NCBI GenBank assembly: GCA_002428455.1 | Contig: DIWL01000068.1 | Coordinates: 1-44,611, forward strand | From: Anaerolineaceae bacterium UBA6107 | GTDB lineage: Bacteria; Chloroflexota; Anaerolineae; Anaerolineales; Anaerolineaceae | Length of the DNA: 44,611 nt | Reading direction: 5' to 3' | In this document: positions 7,326-15,594 of the stretch, in pieces | Position numbering within the stretch: position 1 is the stretch's first letter | Layout: each line of letters begins with the position of its first letter | Made by a program: the position numbers and the translations under genes | The notes under the pieces: model-generated | Told to the model about the DNA's origin: nothing | Databases searched by the model: none | Seen by the model: the letters and a program-made list of their open reading frames with translations, nothing else

Positions 7326-7694
7326 ATGTCAACAATCAAAAGTCTGGAAGACCTGAAGAAAGCTAGAGATGAGGCATTGAAGAAACGCGAGTTGAAAGCA
7401 ACATCCGGTGCCATCCAGGTAATCGTTGGTATGGGTACCTGCGGCATCGCTGCAGGCGCTCGGGACACAATGAAAGCCATCCTGGAGACAATTGAACAAG
7501 ATAGTATTAGCGGTGTTATCGTCACTCAGACAGGCTGCATTGGTCTTTGTGAGAAAGAACCGATCGTTGAAGTAATTGTGGGTGAACAACCCAAAGTGAT
7601 CTATGGCAAGGTATCTCCCGAATTGGCTCGAAAAATCATGAAAGAACATGTTGTGGATGGCAAAGTTGTCACGAGCAATGTGATCCAAATGTAA
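7326..7694 (+). CDS. Small thioredoxin-like [2Fe-2S] ferredoxin-domain protein
   Basis: A 122-residue protein with a thioredoxin-like ferredoxin fold. Only three cysteines are present: Cys39 in MGTCGIAAGARD and Cys71 and Cys75 in TGCIGLCEKEP. As recalled from homologues, three cysteines is normal for this short subfamily, so the cluster may need an outside or non-Cys ligand. It lies between the HATPase gene and nuoF1 with a good AGGAGA ribosome-binding site, in the same order as in HydABC-type operons. Likely role is electron transfer within, or assembly of, the HydB-type module. Confidence 0.85.
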   Translation: MSTIKSLEDLKKARDEALKKRELKATSGAIQVIVGMGTCGIAAGARDTMKAILETIEQDSISGVIVTQTGCIGLCEKEPIVEVIVGEQPKVIYGKVSPELARKIMKEHVVDGKVVTSNVIQM

Positions 7695-7722
7695 CTCACC
7701 ATAAACTTATAAAGGCTTACTT

Positions 7723-9504
7723 ATGAAGTATTATCGCTCACACGTTTTAGTATGCGTTGACCCCTCTTGTTTAAAAAAAGGTGCTCATGATGTGATGGAT
7801 GCACTTCAGGATGAACTCGTCGCGCAGGGTTTGATTGACGAAGTTCAGGTGCTGGAGACTTCTCGTATTGGCGGCTGCGACGATGGTCCAGAGTTGATGG
7901 TATACCCGGAAGGTGTTCATTATTCCAGCCTGACCCCTGATGACATGGCTTACCTCGTCGAAGAGCATTTCCTCAAAGGTCGAGTAGCCCAAAAATTTGT
8001 TACTGAAGAAAAAAGTTTTATTGATGAAGAACTCAGTGCGCCCACCTCAAAAGAGATCCGCGTAGTGCTGCGTAATTGCGGCAAGATCGATCCAGAAAAC
8101 ATCGAAGATTATCTCGCTGAGGATGGTTACCAAGCGCTTGGTAAAGTACTGACCGAATTATCGCCAGAGCAGGTCATCGATGAAGTCTTACGGTCAGGTT
8201 TGAGAGGTCGTGGTGGTGCGGGATTCCCGACGGGTAAGAAGTGGCAGTTTGCCCGCTCTAGCAAAGGATCCCCCAAGTACGTCATCTGCAATGCGGATGA
8301 GGGCGATCCAGGCGCGTTCATGAACCGCCGTGTTATTGAAGGAGATCCTCATGCCGTAATTGAGGGCATGATCATCGCCGCCTATGCCATCGGTGCCAGC
8401 CAGGGTTATGTTTACTGCCGCGCTGAATATCCCATCGCGGTGAAAACCCTTCGCATCGCCATCGAACAAGCTCGCAACCTTGGACTGTTGGGGAAAAACA
8501 TTCTGGGCAGCGATTTTAGTTTTGACCTTGAAGTCAGGATGGGTGCCGGAGCCTTTGTGTGCGGTGAAGAAACAGCCCTGATGGCCTCCATTGAGGGACA
8601 ACGCGGTGAACCCAGACCACGCCCGCCCTTCCCGGCGGTGAAGGGTTTGTTTGGCAAACCTTCGAATATCAACAATGTTGAAACCTATGCCAATATTCCC
8701 CAGATCATCTTCCGCGGTGCTGATTGGTATGCCAGCATGGGTACCGAAAAATCCAAAGGTACAAAGACTTTTGCTCTCGCCGGTGATGTAAGGCATACCG
8801 GTTTGATTGAAATTCCCTTTGGTCTGACCCTGCGTGAGATCGTTTACGACGTTGGCGGCGGGATCAAGGATGACAAAAAGTTCAAAGCCATTCAAACTGG
8901 TGGTCCAATGGGCGGTTGTCTCCCTGAGGCTTACCTTGACCTACCGGTGGATTACGAAGCTCTCACCCAGGCAGGCTCTATGATGGGTTCTGGTGGACTT
9001 GTGATCATGGATGAAGAAACCTGCATGGTGGACATCGCCCGGTTCTTCATGGACTTCACCCAGGACGAATCATGTGGAAAATGCACCCCATGTCGTGTCG
9101 GAACACGCCGTTTACTCGAGATCCTTGAACGGATTTGTAATGGCAAGGGAGAGATTCAGGACCTGGATACACTTGAACAACTCTGCAGCGAGATTAAACA
9201 GGATTCTCTTTGCGGTCTTGGCCAGGGTGCGCCCACACCTGTCATCAGTACTTTAAAGCATTTCCGTGATGAATATATCGAACACATCGTAAATAAGCGT
9301 TGCCCAGCAAAAGTCTGTAAGGCTTTGATCCGCTACGAGATTATCGATGGTGTTTGCACCGGCTGCACGGTTTGTGCCCGTAATTGCCCTGTAAACGCAA
9401 TCTCCGGTGAACGAAGAACAACCCATGTGATTGATCCTGAAGTATGTATCCGGTGCGGTATCTGTATGCAAGTCTGCAACTTTAACGCCATTGAGATTAA
9501 TTAG
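7723..9504 (+). CDS. NuoF/HydB-type NAD-binding flavoprotein with N-terminal and C-terminal Fe-S domains (NuoF1)
   Basis: A 593-residue flavoprotein that binds NAD(H) and FMN. Domains: N-terminal thioredoxin-like ferredoxin domain with Cys11, Cys16 and Cys52 (1-90); FMN/NAD core with GLRGRGGAGFPTG (159-171), CNADEGDPGAFMNR (189-202) and GAGAFVCGEETALMASIEG; SLBB segment; N3-type [4Fe-4S] site Cys451, 454, 457 and Cys497; C-terminal two-cluster ferredoxin domain with Cys545, 548, 551, 555 and Cys575, 578, 581, 585. This order matches HydB of electron-bifurcating [FeFe]-hydrogenases rather than complex I NuoF. It lies downstream of NuoE1 and the 2Fe-2S protein in the same operon. Ferredoxin/NAD bifurcation is inferred from family architecture. 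Confidence 0.93.
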   Translation: MKYYRSHVLVCVDPSCLKKGAHDVMDALQDELVAQGLIDEVQVLETSRIGGCDDGPELMVYPEGVHYSSLTPDDMAYLVEEHFLKGRVAQKFVTEEKSFIDEELSAPTSKEIRVVLRNCGKIDPENIEDYLAEDGYQALGKVLTELSPEQVIDEVLRSGLRGRGGAGFPTGKKWQFARSSKGSPKYVICNADEGDPGAFMNRRVIEGDPHAVIEGMIIAAYAIGASQGYVYCRAEYPIAVKTLRIAIEQARNLGLLGKNILGSDFSFDLEVRMGAGAFVCGEETALMASIEGQRGEPRPRPPFPAVKGLFGKPSNINNVETYANIPQIIFRGADWYASMGTEKSKGTKTFALAGDVRHTGLIEIPFGLTLREIVYDVGGGIKDDKKFKAIQTGGPMGGCLPEAYLDLPVDYEALTQAGSMMGSGGLVIMDEETCMVDIARFFMDFTQDESCGKCTPCRVGTRRLLEILERICNGKGEIQDLDTLEQLCSEIKQDSLCGLGQGAPTPVISTLKHFRDEYIEHIVNKRCPAKVCKALIRYEIIDGVCTGCTVCARNCPVNAISGERRTTHVIDPEVCIRCGICMQVCNFNAIEIN

Positions 9505-9550
9505 TCATGTATTTGTGATTTAGCCTTCATACAAAAACAGGAGGAAGTAA

Positions 9551-10030
9551 ATGGCAGGAAACGACAAGGATGGCAAGACAATCAGCAATACTGTCCAGGC
9601 TGCTGTGGATCGCTTCGGAGCGAGCCAGGATGAGTTGATACCAATCATGAACGAAGTGAATCGAGAACTGGGATTTCTACCCAGCGAAGCGCTTGATGAA
9701 ATCAGCCATCAGCTTCGCGTCCCCCGCAGCCGGTTATTCTCTGTGGCCAGTTTTTATGCCATGCTTTCTACGAAGCCAAGGGGAAAGCACGTAATCCAGT
9801 TTTGTGAAAGCGCACCCTGCCATGTTGCAGGTGGTCGGGAAGTTTGGCAGGCTGTAATGGATCATCTCAACATCAAGGAAAATGAAACCACCAGCGATGG
9901 TAATTGGACGTTGCTAACCACGAGTTGTCTGGGTATTTGCTCGGTCGGGCCGGTGATGGTAGTGGATGATGACATCTACGGTAATGTGGATCCTGCTCAA
10001 GTACCAGCTATTCTTGATAAGTACCGCTGA
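9551..10030 (+). CDS. NuoE-like [2Fe-2S] subunit, second copy (NuoE2)
   Basis: A 159-residue second member of the 24-kDa NuoE family. Ligands are visible in FCESAPCHVAGG (C-x5-C) and SCLGICSVGP (C-x3-C); the N-terminal helical part contains LIPIMNEVNRELGFLP. It has a strong ribosome-binding site (CAGGAGGAAG) and lies 14 bases before the second nuoF, its probable partner. It is diverged from NuoE1: the first cysteine motif has an extra residue and an AP in place of TA, consistent with a different partner rather than a recent duplication. Confidence 0.92.
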   Translation: MAGNDKDGKTISNTVQAAVDRFGASQDELIPIMNEVNRELGFLPSEALDEISHQLRVPRSRLFSVASFYAMLSTKPRGKHVIQFCESAPCHVAGGREVWQAVMDHLNIKENETTSDGNWTLLTTSCLGICSVGPVMVVDDDIYGNVDPAQVPAILDKYR

Positions 10031-10044
10031 TAAAGGAGAGAATC

Positions 10045-11682
10045 ATGAAAGCTTACCGATCAATGGTCCTTGTCTCTAGCGATCCCGAGAGCCTCAATAA
10101 AGGAGCCGATGAGGTTTACCAGGCGCTGCAAACGGAGATCAAGGCATTTGGCCTGGAAAATGAAATTTCACTCACAATGGTTGGTGACGTTGGCCGGCAT
10201 GATGCAGTCCCCCTGGTAATCGTATATCCTGAGGCTGTAATTTATGGGCCGGTAACCAAGGAAAACGTTCATTACCTGGTTGAAGAGCATCTCTACAAGG
10301 GAAGAATTGCTTCATCTCTCCAGGCACCTGTCAAAGAACTTTCTGGAAAAATCGCCTGGTTGTCGGCTCGCAAGGGCACCTTACCAGCCGAGCAACGCAT
10401 CGTGCTGGAACGCGCTGGAATCATTGATCCTGAATCCATTGATGATTACATCATCCATGATGGATATCAGGCATTGGCTAAAGCCGTAACCGAGATGTCG
10501 CCAGAAGATATTTTTAGTACGCTGGAGAAAGCCGGCTTGCGCGGACGAGGCGGTGCGGGTTTTCCGACTGGAACCAAATGGCGCTTTGTCTACAAGGCAA
10601 ATGGGCCGAAGAAATATGTGATCTGCAATGCTGATGAAAGTGAACCGGGTACTTTCAAAGACCGTTTAATCCTTGAGGGTGACCCTCACGCAATTATCGA
10701 GTCCATGGCGATTTCGGCATATGCTGTTGGTGCTGACGAAGGTTACATTTACATTCGCGGCGAATACAATATAGCCCTGCAACGTATCAGCAAGGCCATT
10801 TCCATGGCAAAGGAGATGGGATTCCTCGGTGAAAATATCTTCGGCACCGGATTCAATTTTGATTTACATGTACATAGCGGCGCAGGAGCATATATTTGTG
10901 GCGAAGAAACCGCTTTGATCGAATCGATTGAAGGGAAGCGCGGTGAACCTCGCGCCCGCCCACCCTACCCAACCACGAACGGATTATGGGGCAAACCCAC
11001 GCTTGTTAACAATGTTGAAACACTGGCGAATGTTCCTCCCATTTTGCGCAACGGTGCAGAGTGGTATCGTGGTTTTGGACCTGCCAAAAGCCCGGGTACC
11101 AAGGTCTACACCATCCTCGGAAATGTCAACAACACCGGCTTGATCGAAGCGCCGATGGGCATTACATTGCGCGAGGTGATTGCGATCTACGGCAAAGGTA
11201 TGAAGAACGGAAAAACCTTCAAACTTGCGCAAACAGGTGGTTCCTCTGGATCGATCATTCCAGCGGCGCTACAGGATACGCCAATGGACTTTGATTCATT
11301 CGCTAAAGCAGGTGTAGCCCTGGGATCAGGCGCTCTCCTTATATGCGATGATGATACCTGCGTCGTTGACCTGGCAAAAGTACTTCTAAATTTCTTCCGC
11401 AAAGAGTCTTGCGGCAAATGCAGCCCTTGCCGTATTGGTAGTCAGCGAGCCTATGAAACGCTCGTAAGGATCTCAGAAGGCAAAGGAGAGATGAAAGATT
11501 TGGATGATCTACTGGAACTAAGCAATAATCTCTACCAGCTTTCCAACTGTGGTCTTGGTCAGACAGCCGGTGCACCAATCCGTGATATTTTGACTCACTT
11601 CCGGGCTGAAGTTGAAGCCCACATAAGATTGAAGGTCTGCCCCACTGGGGTATGCGCCATTGATTCAAATCAAGAAAATTAG
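10045..11682 (+). CDS. NuoF-type NAD-binding flavoprotein lacking accessory Fe-S domains (NuoF2)
   Basis: A 545-residue flavoprotein whose FMN/NAD core is intact: GLRGRGGAGFPTGTKW (about 164-179), CNADESEPGTFKDR (194-207, the complex I/FDH-beta form) and GAGAYICGEETALIESIEG. The N3-type site ESCGKCSPCRIGS plus a later Cys in NCGLGQ is also intact. Two things are missing compared with NuoF1. The C-terminal ferredoxin domain is absent (it ends CPTGVCAIDSNQEN). The N-terminal thioredoxin-like domain is kept, but its cysteines are replaced at aligned positions: Cys11 to Ser, Cys16 to Ser, Cys52 to His. It is probably the diaphorase subunit closest to the formate dehydrogenase encoded two genes downstream. 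Confidence 0.92.
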   Translation: MKAYRSMVLVSSDPESLNKGADEVYQALQTEIKAFGLENEISLTMVGDVGRHDAVPLVIVYPEAVIYGPVTKENVHYLVEEHLYKGRIASSLQAPVKELSGKIAWLSARKGTLPAEQRIVLERAGIIDPESIDDYIIHDGYQALAKAVTEMSPEDIFSTLEKAGLRGRGGAGFPTGTKWRFVYKANGPKKYVICNADESEPGTFKDRLILEGDPHAIIESMAISAYAVGADEGYIYIRGEYNIALQRISKAISMAKEMGFLGENIFGTGFNFDLHVHSGAGAYICGEETALIESIEGKRGEPRARPPYPTTNGLWGKPTLVNNVETLANVPPILRNGAEWYRGFGPAKSPGTKVYTILGNVNNTGLIEAPMGITLREVIAIYGKGMKNGKTFKLAQTGGSSGSIIPAALQDTPMDFDSFAKAGVALGSGALLICDDDTCVVDLAKVLLNFFRKESCGKCSPCRIGSQRAYETLVRISEGKGEMKDLDDLLELSNNLYQLSNCGLGQTAGAPIRDILTHFRAEVEAHIRLKVCPTGVCAIDSNQEN

Positions 11683-11722
11683 TTTTTTCAAAATCATATT
11701 CTAAAAGCGAGGTAAAAAGAAA

Positions 11723-12622
11723 ATGTCAGCAGATATTAGTTTTGAAGCTCTACCCCCCGCAGAAATTGCGGCAAAGGCTGAAGCAATTGGAGTAAAAAAA
11801 GCAGGTCTACCTTTTTGGAATATGTTTTTCCTGGCAGTTCTCGCAGGCGCGTTCATCGCATTGGGAGCGATCTTTGCTACCACCACCAGTGCTGGTTCGA
11901 TTGCTGTAAAAGACCCCGCCGGCGGGGTTGCGTTTACGACAGGATTAACCTTCGGGGTTGTCAAGTTGCTAACCGGCTTAACCTTCACCCTCGGACTCAT
12001 CCTAGTGGTTATCGCTGGCGCTGAGTTGTTCACAGGTAATAACCTCATCATTATGGCTTTCATGGAAGGCAAAGTCAGTATTGGCTTGCTCTTGCGTAAT
12101 TGGGCTATTGTTTACCTTGGCAACTTTGTTGGTTCAATTCTTACCGCGCTAATCATGTTCTTTACCAAGCAGTACACATTTGGCAGTGGCGCGATAGGGC
12201 TCAATGTACTCAACATTGGTGCAGCCAAAACCGGTCTGGATTTCATACAGGCTATCGCCCTGGGAATCATGTGTAACGCCCTGGTCTGCCTGGCTGTGTG
12301 GATGTGCTTTTCTGCCCGCACAGTAACTGATAAGATCCTGGCGATCATCCCACCTATCGCCGGCTTCGTAGCTGCTGGTTTTGAACACAGTGTGGCAAAT
12401 ATGTACTTCATCCCCATTGCCCTCTTTGTTAAAAATTGGGGAGACCCGAAGTTCTTCGAGACAATCGGCAAGACGGCTGAGAATTTTCCCACGATTACCT
12501 GGGGCAACTTCTTTATCGCCAATCTACTCCCTGTAACGATCGGCAACATCATCGGTGGCGCAGTAATGGTGGGAGTCATTTATTGGGCTATATATCTGCG
12601 CGGCAAGAAATCCACCAAATAA
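11723..12622 (+). CDS. focA: Formate/nitrite transporter (FNT/FocA family)
   Basis: A 299-residue membrane protein with six predicted helices, the size of FocA/NirC pentameric channels. Family signatures are GAELFTGNNLIIMAFMEGK (about residues 93-111) and GIMCNALVCLAVWMCFSAR (about 176-194). Lying between nuoF2 and the formate dehydrogenase gene, with 18 bases to the latter, it most likely moves formate, either supplying substrate or disposing of product. The ribosome-binding site AGCGAGG precedes the ATG. A nitrite channel is possible from sequence alone, but the neighbour makes formate far more likely. Confidence 0.93.
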   Translation: MSADISFEALPPAEIAAKAEAIGVKKAGLPFWNMFFLAVLAGAFIALGAIFATTTSAGSIAVKDPAGGVAFTTGLTFGVVKLLTGLTFTLGLILVVIAGAELFTGNNLIIMAFMEGKVSIGLLLRNWAIVYLGNFVGSILTALIMFFTKQYTFGSGAIGLNVLNIGAAKTGLDFIQAIALGIMCNALVCLAVWMCFSARTVTDKILAIIPPIAGFVAAGFEHSVANMYFIPIALFVKNWGDPKFFETIGKTAENFPTITWGNFFIANLLPVTIGNIIGGAVMVGVIYWAIYLRGKKSTK

Positions 12623-12640
12623 CCAGGAGGTAAATAAATA

Positions 12641-15409
12641 ATGCCAGTAATTACAATAAACAACCAGCGGATTGAAGTATCAGAAGGCAAAACAGTGCTG
12701 GAGGCTGCACATGAAGCCGGAATTACAATTCCGACCCTGTGTTACCACAAAGACTTATCTCCTTATGGAGGTTGCCGCCTTTGCCTTGTGGATATTGAAG
12801 GTGTTCGTCTGCCTACCACCTCCTGCACCTATCCGGTAACAGATGGCATGGTCGTGCAAACAGAGACCCCCAGGATCGTTGAGGCCAGGCGCACCATTCT
12901 GGAATTACTCCTGTCAACATACTACGATCGTGGAGATAATGCCAACGATGGACATAAAAATGAATTGACTGATTGGGCGAATTTCTACGGTGTTGATTTA
13001 GCGAAATACTCTGCCAAAGAACCTCGGTATGAATTCGATTCCGATCCCAATCCATTCGTTCATGTGGACATGAACAAGTGTATTCTCTGCGGTCGTTGTG
13101 TACGCGCGTGTGCAGAAGTGCAAGGCCGCTTTGTGTGGGGCCTCTCCGAACGGGGGTATGATTCCAAAGTGGTGGCCGGGTTGGATCAACCCATGCTGGA
13201 AGCCCGCTGTGAATCCTGCGGCGCTTGTGTGGCATACTGTCCGACGGGTGCGCTAGACAACAAAATGTCCATCGGTATGGGCAAGGCTGATAAGGTTGTC
13301 AGCACCACCTGTACATACTGCGGTGTAGGTTGTACCGTTGAACTTAATGTTAAAGATAATCATATTATCCGTGTCACATCCAGTCCTGAAGGCATGGTCA
13401 ATGGCATGCGATTGTGTGTCAAAGGCCGCTATGGCTATGACTTCGTGCACCATCCCGATCGACTCACCAAACCTCTGGTACGTGATTACCTGCTTAACGG
13501 AACGAAACGCGCCGGTGGCGCTGACCGCGGGAAATGGGTTGAAGTTGATTGGGAAACCGCGCTTTCGATCACAACCAAAAAGATAGTGGAATTACGTGAC
13601 TCCTTTGGGGCAGACAGCATTGGGGTTCTCTCCTCTGCAAAGTGCACCAACGAAGAGAATTACCTGATGCAGAAATTTGCCCGCCAGGTAGTTGGCACCA
13701 ATAATATCGATCACTGCGCCCGCCTGTGCCACTCCAGTACTGTAGCCGGTCTTGCTACCTCCTTTGGTTCAGGTGCAATGACCAATTCCATGGATGACAT
13801 CACTGCCAAAGCAGAATCCATCTTTGTGATCGGTTCCAACACGACCGAGCAGCACCCCGTTTTCGGTACCATGATCCGCCAGGCGGTATTGAAGCGTGAT
13901 GTGAAGCTTATCGTAGCCGATCCGCGCAAGATCGATCTTACCGAATTCGCCACGCTGCATCTGTGGATCAAACCTGGAACCGATATTGCCCTTATCAATG
14001 GTTTGATGTACATCATCTTTGAGAAAGGCTACGAAGATCTGGAGTTCATTGCCAATCGTACTGAAAACTTCGAGGAATTCAAAGCCAACGTAATGCAATA
14101 CACACCTGAGATCACTGCAGAGATTACCGGCGTTCCCGTTGAACAACTATACGAAGCAGCTGATATTCTTGGCACCAGTAAACCTTGCGCTATCTTCTGG
14201 GCAATGGGAATTACACAGCACATTGTTGGTGTACAGAACGTGCGAACCTGTGCCAACTTGCAGATGATCCTTGGCAATGTTGGTGTCCCGGGTGGTGGCG
14301 TGAATCCGTTACGCGGACAGAATAACGTCCAGGGTGCCTGCGACATGGGCGCTCTACCCAATGTTTACCCAGCCTATCAAGCAGTTGTCAATGATGAGTT
14401 AAGACAGAAATTTGAAAAAGCCTGGGGTACACCTCTCTCACCCACCTTGGGAGCAACTGTGACTGAAATGATCCCCTCGATTGCTCAAGGAAAAATCAAA
14501 GCGATGTATGTCTTGGGCGAGAACCCGATCATGTCTGACCCGGATACAAATCATGTTCGGCATTGCCTCGAGCAATTGGACTTCATGGTGCTGCAGGAGA
14601 TCTTCCCGTCAGAGACAGCGGATTATGCTGATGTACTTTTGCCAGGTGTCACTTTTGCAGAAAAAGACGGTACGTTTACCAACACTGAACGCCGTGTGCA
14701 GCTCGTCCGGAAAGCGGTCGATCCTATTGGTGAGGCGCGCGATGATTGGCAGATCACATCTGAGATCGCAGAGAGAGTACTTGCCGCCGGTCAAAGGAAA
14801 GCCAATCCTGAAGCTCCTTATGCCGGTTGGAAGTATGAGTCACCTGCGCAGATCATGGCTGAAGTTGCAGCCCTTGCACCCAGTTATTCCGGTGTAACGT
14901 ACGAGCGACTTGAAAATGGCGAACGATTACAATGGCCAGTCAAAGGGTTGGATCACCCCGGAACCCCAATTCTGCACCTGGGTCAATTCACCCGCGGTAA
15001 AGGTGTTTTCGCGGTAACTCAACACATCCCGCCAATCGAATTGCCAGACAAAGAATACCCTGTGCTACTAAGCACTGGCCGGGTTCTTTATCACTGGCAT
15101 GGCGGTGAAATGACCCGCCGCGCCAAGGGCTTGATGGCGGTCTATGGTCAATCGTTGATCGAGGTTAATCCTGAAGATGCGCAGAAACTTGGCATCAACG
15201 GCAACCGCAAGGTACGGGTAACCTCAAGACGCGGCAGCATTGAAGCAGAAGCTTGGGTAACGGATCGCGTTCCTTCTGGAATGGTATATGCAAACTTCCA
15301 TTTCCCTGAATCTCCAACCAATGAGCTTACCATCGCTGCACTTGACCCAATCGCGAAAATCCCGGAATTCAAGGTTTGCGCGGTAAAAGTCGAACTGGTA
15401 AAAGAATAA
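12641..15409 (+). CDS. fdhA: Formate dehydrogenase catalytic (alpha) subunit, cysteine type
   Basis: A 922-residue molybdenum/tungsten bis-pyranopterin enzyme that interconverts formate and CO2. N-terminal [2Fe-2S] domain with Cys34, 45, 48, 62; two [4Fe-4S] sites CILCGRCVRAC (147-157) and CESCGACVAYC (190-200); the molybdopterin-domain [4Fe-4S] site CTYCGVGC (224-231) with Cys259. The active-site residue is Cys363 followed by His364 in HCARLCHSSTVAGL, where selenoproteins carry selenocysteine. The His-Cys3 cluster often found after the [2Fe-2S] domain is absent; that stretch reads DRGDNANDGHKNEL. The ATG follows CCAGGAGG. It is the last gene of the operon, and NuoE2/NuoF2, perhaps with NuoE1/NuoF1, are its likely electron partners. 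Confidence 0.95.
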   Translation: MPVITINNQRIEVSEGKTVLEAAHEAGITIPTLCYHKDLSPYGGCRLCLVDIEGVRLPTTSCTYPVTDGMVVQTETPRIVEARRTILELLLSTYYDRGDNANDGHKNELTDWANFYGVDLAKYSAKEPRYEFDSDPNPFVHVDMNKCILCGRCVRACAEVQGRFVWGLSERGYDSKVVAGLDQPMLEARCESCGACVAYCPTGALDNKMSIGMGKADKVVSTTCTYCGVGCTVELNVKDNHIIRVTSSPEGMVNGMRLCVKGRYGYDFVHHPDRLTKPLVRDYLLNGTKRAGGADRGKWVEVDWETALSITTKKIVELRDSFGADSIGVLSSAKCTNEENYLMQKFARQVVGTNNIDHCARLCHSSTVAGLATSFGSGAMTNSMDDITAKAESIFVIGSNTTEQHPVFGTMIRQAVLKRDVKLIVADPRKIDLTEFATLHLWIKPGTDIALINGLMYIIFEKGYEDLEFIANRTENFEEFKANVMQYTPEITAEITGVPVEQLYEAADILGTSKPCAIFWAMGITQHIVGVQNVRTCANLQMILGNVGVPGGGVNPLRGQNNVQGACDMGALPNVYPAYQAVVNDELRQKFEKAWGTPLSPTLGATVTEMIPSIAQGKIKAMYVLGENPIMSDPDTNHVRHCLEQLDFMVLQEIFPSETADYADVLLPGVTFAEKDGTFTNTERRVQLVRKAVDPIGEARDDWQITSEIAERVLAAGQRKANPEAPYAGWKYESPAQIMAEVAALAPSYSGVTYERLENGERLQWPVKGLDHPGTPILHLGQFTRGKGVFAVTQHIPPIELPDKEYPVLLSTGRVLYHWHGGEMTRRAKGLMAVYGQSLIEVNPEDAQKLGINGNRKVRVTSRRGSIEAEAWVTDRVPSGMVYANFHFPESPTNELTIAALDPIAKIPEFKVCAVKVELVKE

Positions 15410-15441
15410 CTATCCAGTCTTCCAGTACTCAGTGAACAATG

Positions 15442-15480
15442 AGCGGCGGAAACAGAAATAATCCGCCGCTTATTATTTCT
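15442..15480 (+). terminator. Rho-independent terminator after fdhA
   Basis: Nine-base-pair stem AGCGGCGGA / TCCGCCGCT with an 11-base loop, followed by the T-rich TATTATTTCT. It lies 32 bases after the fdhA stop and closes the formate operon, separating it from fdhD. Confidence 0.8.
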
Positions 15481-15558
15481 GTCACACGTGATAATCTACA
15501 TTGTTAGATTCAACCTGGGGTATAGAGATAATTGCACTTGGGTACGCATCTCAATCCT

Positions 15559-15587
15559 TTGACCCAAACCCTTAAGTATGGTTAAAT
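15559..15587 (+). promoter_or_regulatory. fdhD promoter, probably leaderless
   Basis: TTGACC (15559-15564), a 17-base spacer and TTAAAT (15582-15587) end 7 bases before the fdhD ATG. There is no Shine-Dalgarno sequence. Transcription would start at or next to the A of the start codon. An upstream inverted repeat AATCTA-N6-TAGATT (15493-15510) may be an operator. Confidence 0.55.
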
Positions 15588-15594
15588 TGCGCCT

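Noticed and set aside
8194..8895. 233-codon open frame antisense to nuoF1
   Set aside because: It mirrors the conserved FMN/NAD core of nuoF1 and has no recognisable domain.
13700..13760. Selenocysteine codon in fdhA
   Set aside because: The catalytic position is encoded by TGC (Cys363), not TGA, and no in-frame TGA occurs in the gene.
15410..15594. Molybdenum-cofactor riboswitch near fdhA/fdhD
   Set aside because: Apart from the terminator hairpin, a short inverted repeat and the promoter, there is no long structured leader; fdhD appears to be leaderless.
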